Positions 45,563-58,900 of a DNA stretch of 64,000 nucleotides are shown here, piece after piece. Both the position numbers and the translations under genes were made by a program. This DNA comes from Myxocyprinus asiaticus. Lineage: Eukaryota; Chordata; Actinopteri; Cypriniformes; Catostomidae. Under the pieces are notes generated by a model. That model did not search any database and was not told the DNA's origin. It was given only the letters and a program-made list of their open reading frames with translations. The stretch spans positions 16,099,001 through 16,163,000 of the forward strand of contig NC_059382.1 of the NCBI RefSeq assembly GCF_019703515.2, in the 5' to 3' direction. Position 1 is the stretch's first letter. The number at the start of each line of letters is the position of its first letter.

Positions 45563-46499
45563 CAGTTGTGCTCAAAAGTTTGCATACCCTAGCAGAAATT
45601 GTGAAATTTTGGCATTGATTTTGAAAATACGACTGGTCATGCAAAAAAAAAAAAAAAAAAACTGTCTTTTATTTATAGATAGTGATCATATGAAGCCATT
45701 TATTATCACATAGTTGTTTGTCTCCTTTTTAAATCATAATGATAACAGAAATCACCCAAATGGCCCTGATCAAAAGTTTACACACCCTTGAATGTTTGGC
45801 ACTGTTACAGACACACAAGGTGACACACACAGGTTTAAATTGCAATTAAAGGTTAATTTCCCACACCTGTGGCTTTTTAAATTGCAATTAGTGTCTGTGT
45901 ATAAATGAATCAACCACACCATCTTTTTCCAGAGCAGCCTGTATTTCTCCTGAGGTTACCTGTGGGTTTTTCTTTGTATCCCGAACAATTCTTCTGGCAG
46001 TTGTGGCTGAAATCTTTCTTGGTCTACCTGACCTTGGCTTGGTATCAAGAGATCCCTGAATTTTCCACTTCTTAATAAGTGATTGAACAGTACTGACTGG
46101 CATTTTTAAGGCTTTGGATATCTTTTTATATCCTTTTCCATCTTTATAAAGTTCCAGTACCTTGTTACGCAGGTCTTTTGACAGTTCTTTTCTGCTCCCC
46201 ATGGCTCAGTATCTAGCCTGCTCAGTGCATCCACGTGAGAGCTAACAAACTCATTGACTATTTATACACAGACATTAATTGCAATTTAAAAAGCCACAGG
46301 TGTGGGAAATTAACCTTTAATTGCAATTTAAACCTGTGTGTGTCACCTTGTGTGTCTGTAACAATGCCAAACATTCAAGGGTGTGTAAACTTTTGATCAG
46401 AACCATTTGGGTGATTTCTGTTATCATTATGATTGCTATTCTGTTATCACCAAAATTTCACAATTTCTGCCAGGGTATGCAAACTTTTGAGCACAACTG
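45563..46499 (-). mobile_element. Tc1/mariner internal-deletion derivative, both ends intact
   Basis: Ends start CAGTTGTGCTCAAAAGTTTG on both strands; TA flanks each end. The 937-bp length is well below that of a full element. It keeps the terminal repeats (about 300 bp) and only the DNA-binding part of the transposase. It is the same family as the fragment at 8,747. Confidence 0.92.
45888..46202 (-). pseudogene. Tc1 transposase, DNA-binding half only
   Basis: An open frame of 104 codons begins MGSRKELSKDLRNKVLELYK, has the GRPRKIS hook and ends ALEKDGVV, then a short unrelated tail caused by a deletion that joins terminal-repeat sequence. The catalytic domain is gone. If translated it would bind the ends without cutting them; that is inference only. 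Confidence 0.88.
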
Positions 46500-46862
46500 T
46501 ATATCAAAATCAAATCAAATCAAATCACATTTATTGTCACACAGCCATATACACAAGTGCAATGGTGTGTGAAATTCTTGGGTGCAGTTCCGATCAATAT
46601 AGCAGTCGTGACAGTGATGAGACATATACCAATTTACAATAACATCAAATTAACACAACGCAATTTAAAGTCTAATATACACATAATTACACACAACACA
46701 ATATACAAATAATAACATACACTGTACAGTATACAATACGCACAATATAGATACACATTCAATAAAAAAAAAAATATATAGTTGTATATATAGAATGTAC
46801 AGTAGGTTGTATTGTACTGTATTGACATTCAGGCTGTCGGTTGATAGTAAGTTGTTAAGCGA

Positions 46863-46863
<1 letters not shown>

Positions 46864-46906
<43 letters not shown>
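46864..46906. repeat. (AT)n microsatellite in the LINE 3' region
   Basis: About 20 AT units lie within the 3' untranslated part of the LINE. Confidence 0.9.
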
Positions 46907-46911
<5 letters not shown>

Positions 46912-47043
46912 ATAGTATAATTTATGACAGTCCGGTGTGAGATATAAGAGTAAGAGTAATAAAGTGCAGTGCTGATGTATTTTGATCGTGGGAGATCAAG
47001 AGTTCAAAAGTCTGATTGCTTGGGGGAAGAAGCTATCATGAAG

Positions 47044-48437
47044 TCAGCTGGTGCGGGGCCTGATGCTGCGATATCGCCTGCCTGATGGTAGCAGTGAGAA
47101 CAGCCCATGGCTCGGGTGGCTGGAGACTCTGGTGATCCTCCGAGCTTTTTTCACACTCCGCCTTGTATATATTTCCTGGAGGGAGGGAAGCTCACCTCCG
47201 ATGATGTATCTGGCAGTTCGCACCACCCTTTGCAGTGCTTTGCGGTTGTGGGCTGTGCTATTGCCGTACCAGGCGGAGATGCAGCCAGTCAGGATGCTCT
47301 CTACAGTGCTGGTGTAGAACCGTGTGAGGATGTGGCAGTTCATTCCAAACTTCCTCAGCCGTCTCAGGAAGAAGAGGCGCTGATGAGCCTTCTTCACAAT
47401 GACTTCAGTGTGGATGGACCATGTGAGTTCCTCAGTGATGTGGACACACAGGAACTTGAAGCTGCTGACTCTCTCCACTGGTGCTCCATTGATAGTGATG
47501 GGACTGTGTTCTCTGTCTTTCCTTCTGAAGTCCACCACAAGCTCCTTTGTCTTACTGACGTTGAGGGAGAGGTTGTGCTCCTGACACCAGTGTGTCAGAG
47601 TGTGCACCTTCTCTCTGAAGGCTGTTTCATCATTGTCAGTGATCAGACCTACCACCGTTGTGTCATCAGCAAACTTAATGATGGCATTGGAGCTATGTGT
47701 TGCCACACAGTCATGTTGTACAAGGAATACAAGAGTGGGCTGAGAACACAGCCCTGTGGGGCTCCAGTGCTGAGGGTCAGTGATGAGGAGATGTTGCTGC
47801 CTATTCTAACCACCTGGCGTCTGCTTGACAGGAAGTCCAGGATCCAGCTGCACAACGAGCTGTTTAAGCCCAGAGCCCGGAGTTTCTCATCTAGCTTGGA
47901 GGGCACTATGGTGTTGAATGCTGGGCCGTAGTCTACAAACATAAGTGTTCTTTTTTTCCAGGTGGGAGAGAGCAGTGTGTAGTGTAGATGCAATGGCATC
48001 ATCAGTGGAGCGGCTGTTGCGGTAAGCAAACAGCAATGGGTCAAGAGAGAGAGACAGCACAGAGCAGATGTAATCTCTGATTAGTCTCTCAAAGCATTTG
48101 CTGATTATGGGGTCAGAGCAACAGGACGCCAGTCATTTAAGCAAGTTATTTTTGATTGCTTTGGAACAGGCACAATGGTGGATGTTTTAAAGCATGTGGG
48201 GACTACAGACAAAGAGAGGGAAAGGTTGAAAATGTCTGTAAAAACACCAGCCAGCTGGTTCGCGCACGCTCTGATGACGCGGCCCGGAATGCTGTCTGGG
48301 CCCGCGGCTTTGCGAATATTCACCCGTCGGAAGGATCGGGTTACATCCGCTACAGAGACGGAGAGTGAACTATCCTCTGTAGCTTCGGCCGTGAGAGCTC
48401 TCTCCGCGAGGGATGTTATTTCCCTCAAAACGAGCAT
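47044..48437 (-). pseudogene. LINE reverse transcriptase, frameshifted
   Basis: Right to left: [20 protein letters not shown] and DWRPVALTP (RT motifs 1-3 region, 48,437-48,105), then a degraded stretch (48,044-47,649), then IIKFADDTTVVGLITDND with the catalytic ADD, HNLSLNVSKTKELVVDFRR, and the C-terminal SVKKARRITRVSSHPSHGLF followed by a GRRYRS motif. At least two frame changes separate these pieces. The longest plus-strand frames here are shadows. Confidence 0.87.
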
Positions 48438-48537
48438 AAAAAGTATTTAGCTCATCCGGGAGAGAGGCAGCGGTGTTCATGGCAGAGTTTTTATTCCCTT
48501 TAAAGTGCTTCTAGAGTTGTTGGTGTTAAACTGTCCT

Positions 48538-49328
48538 TCAATCTTGTTCCTGTACTGGCGTTCTGCTGTTCTGATAACTGGCTTGTTTATGCTCCTCCGC
48601 GTTCCCGGAATTGAAAGCGGAGGTCCGCACATTGAGTACGTACAGTTCTCCCATACAGTTCCTTGATTGCCCGGTCTGTGTCGGCTTGTGGCAGGATGTA
48701 CACAGCAGTGATAATGACCACTGTGAATTCCCTCGGTAGCCAGAATGGTCGACACAGAAGCATGAGAAATTCCAGATCAGGAGAACAGAAGACTTGATAG
48801 AATGTACGTTCCTCTGATCACACCAGGATTTGTTGATCATAAAACATACACCACCACCTTTGCTTTTACCTGAGAGGTCTTTCGCTCTGTCCGCTCGGTG
48901 CACGGAGAACCCGTGGGTTCAATGGCTGAGTCTGGAATCTCTGCAGACGTCCAAGTTTCTGTTAGGCAGATAATGCAGCAGTCCCTCGTCTCTCATTGGA
49001 AAGAGATCCGTGCTTTCAGCTCGCAGAGCTTGTTATCCAGAGACTGAACATTTGCCAGTAGAATAGTGGGTAGCGGGGGTCGATTTGCACGGCGTCTTAC
49101 TCTGATGAGAACGCCGGCTCTGTTTCCCCTTTTCCTCCTGCGTTTCCGCGTCCGGACTGCCCAGACAAAGGGCTCCGCTTGCGTGTTTGTAAACAGCGGG
49201 TCGGCATTGAGGAATTTGAAGTCCTGTTTACGGTGTGAAATTGCTGAACCAATGTCCAAAAGTGTTTGTCTGTCGTAGACAATAAGGCAGACAACATCCA
49301 AGACAAAAAACATAAGAATTGTGAACAA
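48538..49328 (-). pseudogene. LINE endonuclease (APE-type) N-terminal part, broken
   Basis: The frame from 49,328 ends with LPTILLANVQSLDNKLCELK, the usual start of the endonuclease domain; after a frame change the minus-strand frame 48,903-48,538 gives HRADRAKDLSGKSKGGGVCF and WCDQRNVHSIKSS. The rest of the domain, with the catalytic histidine, is deleted before the RT starts. Confidence 0.8.
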
Positions 49329-49345
49329 TATTCAATATTCACACT

Positions 49346-50432
49346 TTTATACCTAAATATTTAGATTTTTTATGTGGGCTCACTGTCAGTTTTAAGGCTC
49401 AGTTACAGGATAACATAATCAGTGGAAAGACATCGCCCTCTTGTGGATTTCAGTAGACAGAACATTCCTGTGAAGGGAAGGCTTCTTTTTCTCATTCAGC
49501 ACAAAATCGCCAGAAAATTACATTTCGATTCATGTTTTGTATCATTAGCTGCCCAGTAAATTGCACAGTTTTGGCTGTCTCGTGTATTTAACACAACTGA
49601 TTCGTCCCATTACACTAAGAAGGCTGAGAAGTGTTGAAGCTATTTTTGTACACTGCTTAAGGACGCGATGTATCTCAAAAACTTCAACCATTCAACGAAA
49701 AATGTGTTTTATAGTGATAAGAACTGCTTATATTTCATATTTAGAGCATGACATTATGTTTCCTTTGATTAAGACAAACGTTTGTGTAATCTTGGGATGA
49801 CTTGTATTATGACAACACTGTCGGCTGAGAAGTCACGAGTCTGTCAGAGCGCAAGCACAGAGATGAGTCACGTGAGGCTCTGAATTCAAAACCATTGCTT
49901 CTAAGGAGAACAAAATAGTTTCCTCTTCTTAGGAAATTACAGTGCTGTTATTGCAGTTCTTAAAGTATTATATATACAGTTACACATCCCGGATATATGG
50001 GGCTTGGCGTCGTTATTGCTGCTGTTCCACAGCCTAGTTGCTGACAAGCTGTAAACAGTGCAGAGGTGAGCAACAAGAACAAGCTAGCTGCATCCCCTTT
50101 TTCTTAATGTTTTGTTAGCGGGAGTGCTTGTGCATCTACATTAACAAACCAGTTTGCCTAGTGATTTAATGTTTGTAAGAGTACTCTCTTGAATCTGTAA
50201 CTTGACTGACGAGGAGTGACAGAGGAGCACTATTACCTTTTCATTGGGGATGCAAGGGAACTGAAAATGTTGCAAAAATGAAAGCTTTCTTATCTTGCTG
50301 CTTATCTGTGTTTATGCCCAACATTTAGTGCCCACTTTTTCTCTGACGGTAGATCATGATATTGTTGTTATTTATTCTTGCAAAGTCTGTTTAGTACACA
50401 ACTGGGGCAGTGCGTTATTTTTACTATATATA
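49346..50432. other. Intergenic stretch with no gene seen
   Basis: Mostly unique-looking sequence with short frames. GTGCAGAGGTGAGCAACA at about 50,058 could be a splice donor of an untranslated exon, perhaps of wdr81 further right, but nothing proves it. Confidence 0.4.
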
Positions 50433-51623
50433 CACTGGCGGCCAAAAGTTTGGAATAATGTACAGATTTTGCTCTTACGGAAAGAAATTGGTACTTTTAT
50501 TCACCAAAGTGGCATTCAACTGATCACAATGTATAGTCGTGAAAAATTACTATTACAATTTAAAAAAAATATATTTAAATTACTTCAAAGAGTTCTCATC
50601 AAAAAATCTTCCACGTGCAGCAATGACAGCTTTGCAGATCTTTGGCGTTCTTGCTGTCAGTTTGTCCAGATACTCAGGTGACATTTCACCCCACACTTCC
50701 TGTAGCACTTGCCATAGATGTGGTTCACGCACCTTACAGTCTAGCTGATCCCACAAAAACTCAATGTGGTTAAGATCCATAACACGCTTTTCCAATTATC
50801 TGTTGTCCAATGTCTTTGCCCAGTCTAACCTTTTCTTTTTGTTTTTCTGTTTCAAAAGTGGCTTTTTTCTTTGCATTTCATCCCATAAGGCCTGCACCCC
50901 TGAGTCTTCTCTTTACTGTTGTACATGAAACTGGTGTTGAGCGGGTAGAATTCAATGAAGCTGTCAGCTGAGGACATGTAAGGCGTCTATTTCTCAAACT
51001 AGAGTCTCTTATGTACTTATCCTCTTGTTTAGTTGTACATCTGGCCTCCCACATCTCTTTCTGTCCTTGTTAGAGCCGGTTGTCCTTTGTCTTTGAAGAC
51101 TGTAGTGTACACCTTTGTATGAAATCTTCATTTTTTGGCAATTTCAAGCATTGTATAGCCTTCAGTCCTCAAAACAATGATTGACTGACGAGTTTCTAGA
51201 GAAAGCTGTTTATTTTTTGCCATTTTTGACCTAATATTGACCTTAAGACATGCCAGTCTATTGCATACTGTGGCAACTCAAAAACAAACACAAAGACAAT
51301 GTTAAGCTTCATTTAACGAACCAAATAGCTTTCAACTGTATTTGATATAATGACAAGTGATTTTCTAGTTCCAAATTAGCAATTTAGCATGATTACTCAA
51401 GGATAAGGTGCTGGAGTGAAGGCTGCTGGAAATGGGGCCTGTCTAGATTTGATTAAAAATGCCTTTTTTTTTAAAAAATAGTGACAATGCTGTTTTTTTT
51501 AACATCAGTAATGTCCTGACTATACTTTGTGATCAGTTGAATGCCACTTTGGTGAATTAAAGTACCAATTCCCTTCCTAAACAGCAAAATTTGTACATAA
51601 TTCCAAACTTTTGGCCACCAGTG
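50433..51623 (-). mobile_element. Tc1/mariner element with degraded minus-strand transposase
   Basis: The ends CACTGGCGGCCAAAAGTTTG and its reverse copy at 51,623 pair. Minus-strand coding traces are MAKNKQLSLETRQSII at 51,222 and the C-terminal PEYLDKLTARTPKICKAVI at about 50,690-50,620, with many stops between. A fragment of the same family is at 32,205-32,602. Confidence 0.87.
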
Positions 51624-51631
51624 TGTATATA

Positions 51632-53236
<1,605 letters not shown>

Positions 53237-53530
53237 TATATATTGTGATGACAACATTATCCTCGACAAATAATAGTTGCTAGAGTGAAGATGATTTGAT
53301 CTGCAGACACTTATACTATGCAACATTATGGACATTTGACACCCACATTTACATTGTCATTAATTTACATATATTTTAATAAGTATATTATGACAAGAAT
53401 TGAATTTTAATTTAAAATGTTTTTATATTTGATTTTACATATACAGTGTATTTATATTAGAATACTTTATAATTATTATAACGTGTAATGTTTATTATTC
53501 TTAACAGTGTTAGTTATATAGAAATACACA
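53237..53530. other. Short AT-rich spacer between Tc1 elements
   Basis: No gene and no recognisable repeat. Confidence 0.5.
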
Positions 53531-54146
53531 TGCTACAGGTCAAAAGTTTTAGAATACATTTTGAAGACATTTTTGTTTTTTAAGAAATTGACACCTTTGT
53601 TCACCAAGGATACATTAAATTGATCAAGAATTACAGTAAAGACATTTATAAAATTATGAATAATTATTTCTGTTAAGATAAGTGCTGTATTCTTTAAACT
53701 TTCTGTTCATCCAGGAGTCCTCTACTTGTAGCAATGCAAGTGTTTGGCTTGTACTGTTCATTGAAGCTGCCAGTTTAGGACCTGTGAAGGGTCTGTTTCT
53801 AAAAACTAGAAACTCTGATGTGCCTCTCTAGGCCATCCACGTACCTCTTTGTCTTAGATCCAGTTAGATTTTTTTTTCTTACAAAACAGTAGTGCATGAA
53901 ATAGCCTTCTCTCAATCTCTTAAAAGAACAAAAGACTGATTAATAATTAATTAATGAGAAATGTGTTTCTTTTTGGCCATTTTTAAAACCAATTTTTTAC
54001 TTGCAAGTGTAAAGAGACTTGTAAGAAATGCAAGTCTACTCTTTATCTTAGCAAATGAAAAAGACATTGTATTGCGATTTCATTAAGTAGCGCAACAGTT
54101 TTCAACTTTTCTAATTATATAAGTTTCTAGAGTACTGAATTAGCAC

Positions 54147-55489
54147 TTAAAGGTTCAATATGTAACATTTTTCATGTAATATTCACCTTTTTTTTTTTTT
54201 TTTTGACAATGTGTGAAAGGCTTGTAACGCAAGTTAAAAAATGAGCCCTTCCTAGGTTGCCTATTAAAGCCTGTAGACTGATTTTCATGCAAAGGGAGCG
54301 GGTCGCTTTTGCTGGGAAAATCCAAAGGATGTGACATTTATGCTTGCCTCAGTGCTTCCGCTATTCAACAGCAACAACAAACTGCAACACTAGGTAACAT
54401 ATCTTAGAGATGGAATACAGCAAACGTCCAGCTCACAGCACAACACCGACTCCTACACAAACTCAGAGTAAGCCCAAAAAAACAACATTTATCTACTGAA
54501 TCCTGTCTGGCTAAGCAGGAACGTGATTGTGGTCGAGCGAAAATTAGGTTGAACATCGGCAGGGCATTTGATTCCTGGAAGGACCTTCGTTCGGTTTTTG
54601 GGATCAAAACTGACCCTGAATTGGCGTTCTTCTTATTGGACAGGTAAGCTTACATAACTGCAAAGCATGTGAAATATAGTGCCATAAGGATTGATCTGTG
54701 TAATTTTAGCTAACTTGATCTTTCCTGCTAATGCTGACGAATTGCAAGCTACCTTGCTTCGTAACTTTCAAATAATTTCAACAATCTTCTCTTTATACTA
54801 AAAGTCAGGTTAATGTCAATGTTAATCTGTAATTATTCAGCAAGGTAAACTACAATTACACATGAAATGAATGCTAGACAATGTTCAAGATAATGCAAAA
54901 AGCTCCATTCATTAGTGTAATGTGACTTGGTTATACAGAAAATATATACAATCTATTATTATAAAACAATAGCGCATCAACATATCAAAATTACAGTTGT
55001 GATGGAATCACACCAATACTGAATTGTTATCAACATATTTATAATATACAGTCTATTTTATAAACAGCTACTGTCATCATCCACCAAATTTAGCTAACAG
55101 CTATTGATAATGCTGGCTAGCTAGCTAACACCAACATAGGCTATTGTGTATATGCAGTCAATGTATCATGCAAAGAAAAGTGATTACTTCAAACTACAGT
55201 CTCGCATAGTCAGACCTATATCCAAAATTTGTTTTAGCCCTGTTCCAGCACTGGAGAGTCAAATATAATATACAGACTCAAAGTTTGTAGTAAAACAATC
55301 ATAACTGTGTAATTTTAATTATGCTACCTCATCTGTCAGCATGATGTCGGTGAATCACGTTCAGCTTTTTTGTATGTTATGTCATTGTTTTGGTCGATGC
55401 TCACTCGTGTCCCTAACTATGCAGTTCACTTAACAGCCACAGGTGTCAATAATAACAAGGGTTTCTGAATCTTACATACTGCACCTTAA
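54147..55489 (+). mobile_element. TTAA-flanked 1.34-kb element carrying an exon-like piece
   Basis: The left end TTAAAGGTTCAATATGTAAC and the right end TTACATACTGCACCTTAA are inverted copies with TTAA at both extremities. The end type is the same as in the MITE at 27,446. The interior has one coding-like exon (54,412-54,641) and no transposase. Confidence 0.65.
54412..54641 (+). pseudogene. Exon-like segment in the TTAA element, frameshifted
   Basis: It starts at ATG 54,412 (MEYSKRPAHSTTPTPTQTQS), changes frame at a run of seven A (54,476-54,482), and continues CLAKQERDCGRAKIRLNIG and RAFDSWKDLRSVFGIKTD, ending LAFFLLD at a canonical donor (CAG/GTAAGC). The arginine-rich helical module with an LL(L)D end is a type I associate with repeats and zinc-finger-like proteins in fish. 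Its function is unknown. The next exon is not seen within the element. Confidence 0.5.
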
Positions 55490-55919
55490 AGAAGGATTTA
55501 GGTAGCAGTATATTCTTTGTACACTGGCCTAATGACTGCTAAATATGGGGCTTTGCCATCATGGGTAAAAAAATTAGTTTTAAAATAAATTAAAATACTT
55601 CATTCAAACTGCTATAAAAAATTTGCAGATTTACAAATGTTTTGGCTGTATTTTTGATGTAATGCGTACTTGGTGAACAGAAGCATAAAATTCTTTGAAA
55701 AACAAAAATGCCTTAGTGTTCTAAAACTTTTGCCCGGTAGTGTATATGATACATTTACATAATCAAATTCATAATTATATATTTTTTTATATAATTTTTT
55801 AACATTTTGTATAATTATTACATTCATATTTAAAAAAATAGTTATACTCATTAGTCACTTTTTTTTATACTTGTCATAGGGACCTCCAAGGGCCACAAAC
55901 CGGTAAACAGACCACGATC
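55490..55919. promoter_or_regulatory. Upstream region of the first visible wdr81 coding exon
   Basis: After the Tc1 remnant ends at 55,742, about 175 bp remain before the ATG. The sequence is AT-rich. ATACTTGTCATAG at 55,867-55,879 could be a splice acceptor, in which case an untranslated exon lies further upstream. No promoter motif is convincing, so this is a positional statement. Confidence 0.3.
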
Positions 55920-58900
55920 ATGGAGTGGTTAGCACCGACTTTAGAGAGGGACCTGGGTATTGATCAGTGGCAGACTAGACCTAGTCAACGGCCTAATGAA
56001 CTGGTGGTCCTGGTCCCAACCCGCTGGTTGATGGCCCTGAGAAACAAGAGAGTTACTCACTGTGCAAGATACGAGTGCTTCAGTGAAGGGGAAATCTGCA
56101 CTCTTCTCCAGCGCTCTCAGATGAAATTGCCATCCGGTTGGACACGTGTTTGTATCCAAGGCCTTAGGAAGCATAAACTGGGATACCGATTAGCCAAGGA
56201 ACCAGACTGCCATGGCGAGGGACTCTCTCAGGACTCTTTCATGACTCTCATGCAGGGAGTATCACAGTCTAATTTCAGGTGCAGGGCATTTCCTTGATAT
56301 TTTGTGACCCAATTTGTCCCATGTCTTTAATCAAATTGGCGACACTTCCATAATTGTATCATCTATACTTTATTGATGAGGATTTAAACAATCCTTTTAA
56401 ATTGATCACCATGTATTTACACTATGTAAAAACAAAGTAAGCAATTTACATATTCTGGCTTTACTGTTGTAACGGGTAAAGGATGGGCAAGGAGGAGGTG
56501 GGAACCGGCAGAACAGTCAACATAAATTAATTACATAACTGAACTTAAACAAACATAAACATACACACACACACAGTGGCTGTGTATCTCTCTCTCTCTC
56601 GCTCTCTCTCAAACTGGCGTCCCCGGCTCCTCTTTAACCCTCTCCTGCTGATTGGGCTGATTCAGCACCGGGCGTCCATCGTTATGGCCCGGCCACGCCC
56701 TCCTCCTCGTCACACTGCTTCGCCACACGATTCAGGCTGGGGAAACCTCCGGCATGATGTACTCCCCTACCTTCCTGGAAGGGAGGTGTTGCCCTTCTGG
56801 TAGTCCTACAGTCCTCAGCCACTCCTCCACCCCCTGCCGGATGACAGCCGCTCCTCCCCTTGTGGACGGCAGTGAGTCCTCTGACTCCCGGCGGCCGGCA
56901 GAAGTTCCTCCAGCTCCCAGCGGCCGGCAACGATTCTTCCATCCCCTGGCTGATGGCCGTGGCACCTACCCTGGCGGACAACAGCGGCGAGGACTCCACG
57001 ACAGCGCATCCCTCCTCCTTCCCGGGTTTTGTGCGTATCTCTCTCTCTCTCTCTCTCTAACTGAGGTCTCCAGCTCCCCTTTATCTCTCTCTCCTGCTGA
57101 TTTGGTGACTCAGCGCCGGCAGTTCACCCTCACGGACTGGCCACGCTGTCCTCCTTGTCACACTCCTCCACCGCCCAATTCAAGCCAGGGCATCATCAGG
57201 ACTGGCTTACCCCCCAAACCCCCCCCCCCCCAATCTCTGGAGGGGAGACGCTGCCCTTCCGGCTGTTCTGCCACCCGGTGGTCCTCCCCGCCTCCTGGGA
57301 ACTTGGGGAGAGAGAAAGAGCAAGAGGGAGACAGAGGAGAGAGAGAGAGAGAGAAAAAGTGGCTCGCCAGTCTCTAGACACGCTGTAACCTGGTCCGCAG
57401 CGGGCTCCTCCACCCCCTGAAGGACGGCAGCAGGCTTCTCCCCTTCCAGGCGGATGGCAGAAAGCTCCTCCACTTCCAAGCGAACGGCAGCGGGCTCCTC
57501 CCCTTCCAGGCGAATGGCAGTGACGAGGACTCCACAACAGCGCATTCCTCCTCCTTCCTGGGTTTTGGACCAATGTAACAGAGTTCTCAGGGTGGGCAAG
57601 GAGGAGGTGGGAACCAGGTGGACCATCAACATAAACTTTTAATGGTACAACTGAACTTAAACATAACATAAAGTGCTTTTCAGCAAAACAAACAGAAGAA
57701 GCACACAGCTTGTGCATCTCTCTCTCTCTCTAACTGACATCTCCGGCTCCCCATTATCTCTCTATCCCGCTGATTAGGTGACTCAGCGCCGGCCGCGCAC
57801 CCTCACGGACTGGCCACACCCTCCTTGTCGTCACAACTGACAACTGTACACAAAATAAAGATAAAAAAGTAATTATTTTTTCGTATTGGCCTATTACCTC
57901 CCTACCCACTCCAATATACCATCTTTTCTGTGCTGTTGCTTATTGTATATTATTTTTGAGCAATACACATTTCGTAAACTTTGTGTCTAAATGTAATTGG
58001 TTACTGTGTAATATGTATATACATTTTAATATATGTAATAGATCTATATGTGGTTTTATTTTCAGAAATCTATGGCATGAAGCTTACACAAATCATGTGC
58101 AACCATATGCAGATTCCACAGAGCAGACTCAGGTTGTGGCTATAGATGCTGTTCGCCAAGCCTTGCAGAAACTGTTTTGCTGCAGCTTTATCTCTACTGA
58201 TCGTGTATCACCATCACTCTCTCCAGCCAAAGAGAAGGAGAAAGATTGTCCTTTCCCTTCCAGCTCTTCAGCTATCAAACAAAGTATTGACAGTTTGTGT
58301 CCAAATGTGCTCCCTGCGGAATGCTTGCTTGAGTCAGAGGAGGTTTTTTATGTAGTTTTCCCATACACGCAGTACACTGTTCATGACATTGTCACCTACA
58401 GTCCAGCTAAGCTGGCCAACAGCCATGCTAAGATATTGTTCATTTTGTACCAGCTACTCGTAGCAATGCGTGAATGTCATGCCTCAGGGCTTTTGTGTGG
58501 GGAGCTCTCCTTACTTGACATTGCAGTTGATGAGCAACTCTGCAGTCGCCTCAAGATCTCACTGGCACATTATGAAAGGTTCGGAGAGTACAGGAATGCC
58601 ATGCCATGTGCATTGGGAAGTCAAGTGCCAACAAGTGTTACAACAAAAGACAATCAGAGTCTTAACAATTATGAGAGTGGACATCTTTGTCAAAATTGTC
58701 TGCATAAACTCAAATCTCTGGTCCTAGACTGGGTCCATGGCCACGTTAGCAACTTTCATTATCTAATGGAGTTAAATAGACTGGCTGGGAGGCGTGAGGG
58801 AGACCCAAACTATCATCCAGTTTTACCTTGGGTGGTGGATTTCACTGTGCCATACGGAAGGTTCCGTGATCTCAAGAAGTCAAAATTTCGTCTAAATAAG

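Larger units (their letters stand above)
46506..49345 (-). mobile_element. L2-like non-LTR retrotransposon (LINE), decayed
   Basis: Endonuclease and reverse transcriptase sequence is followed on the minus strand by a 3' untranslated region that ends in ATTTG-type short repeats (46,506-46,530). An AT run lies at 46,864-46,906. Several frameshifts and a large deletion between endonuclease and RT leave no open ORF2. The 3' tail differs from the LINE fragments at 7.7 and 32.0 kb, so it is a different family. Confidence 0.85.
53531..55742 (-). mobile_element. Tc1/mariner remnant split by a TTAA-flanked element
   Basis: The left end (CTACAGGTCAAAAGTTTTAG) and the right end (CTAAAACTTTTGCCCGGTAG) are inverted relatives, with TA after the right end. 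Subtracting the insertion at 54,147-55,489 leaves about 870 bp, in which the minus strand shows degraded transposase traces. It is a distant relative of the element at 50,433. Confidence 0.65.

Noticed and set aside
47107..47931. Plus-strand open frame of 274 codons
   Set aside because: It lies antisense to the LINE reverse transcriptase, whose FADDTTVVG and C-terminal motifs are on the minus strand.
56754..57632. Proline/serine-rich frames on both strands
   Set aside because: They arise from GC-rich repeated units inside the non-autonomous LTR element and match no protein family I know.
57956..58065. Possible alternative wdr81 start at the upstream in-frame ATG
   Set aside because: The stretch lies before a good splice acceptor and does not resemble WDR81, while exon 1 at 55,920 joins in phase and carries the expected N-terminus.
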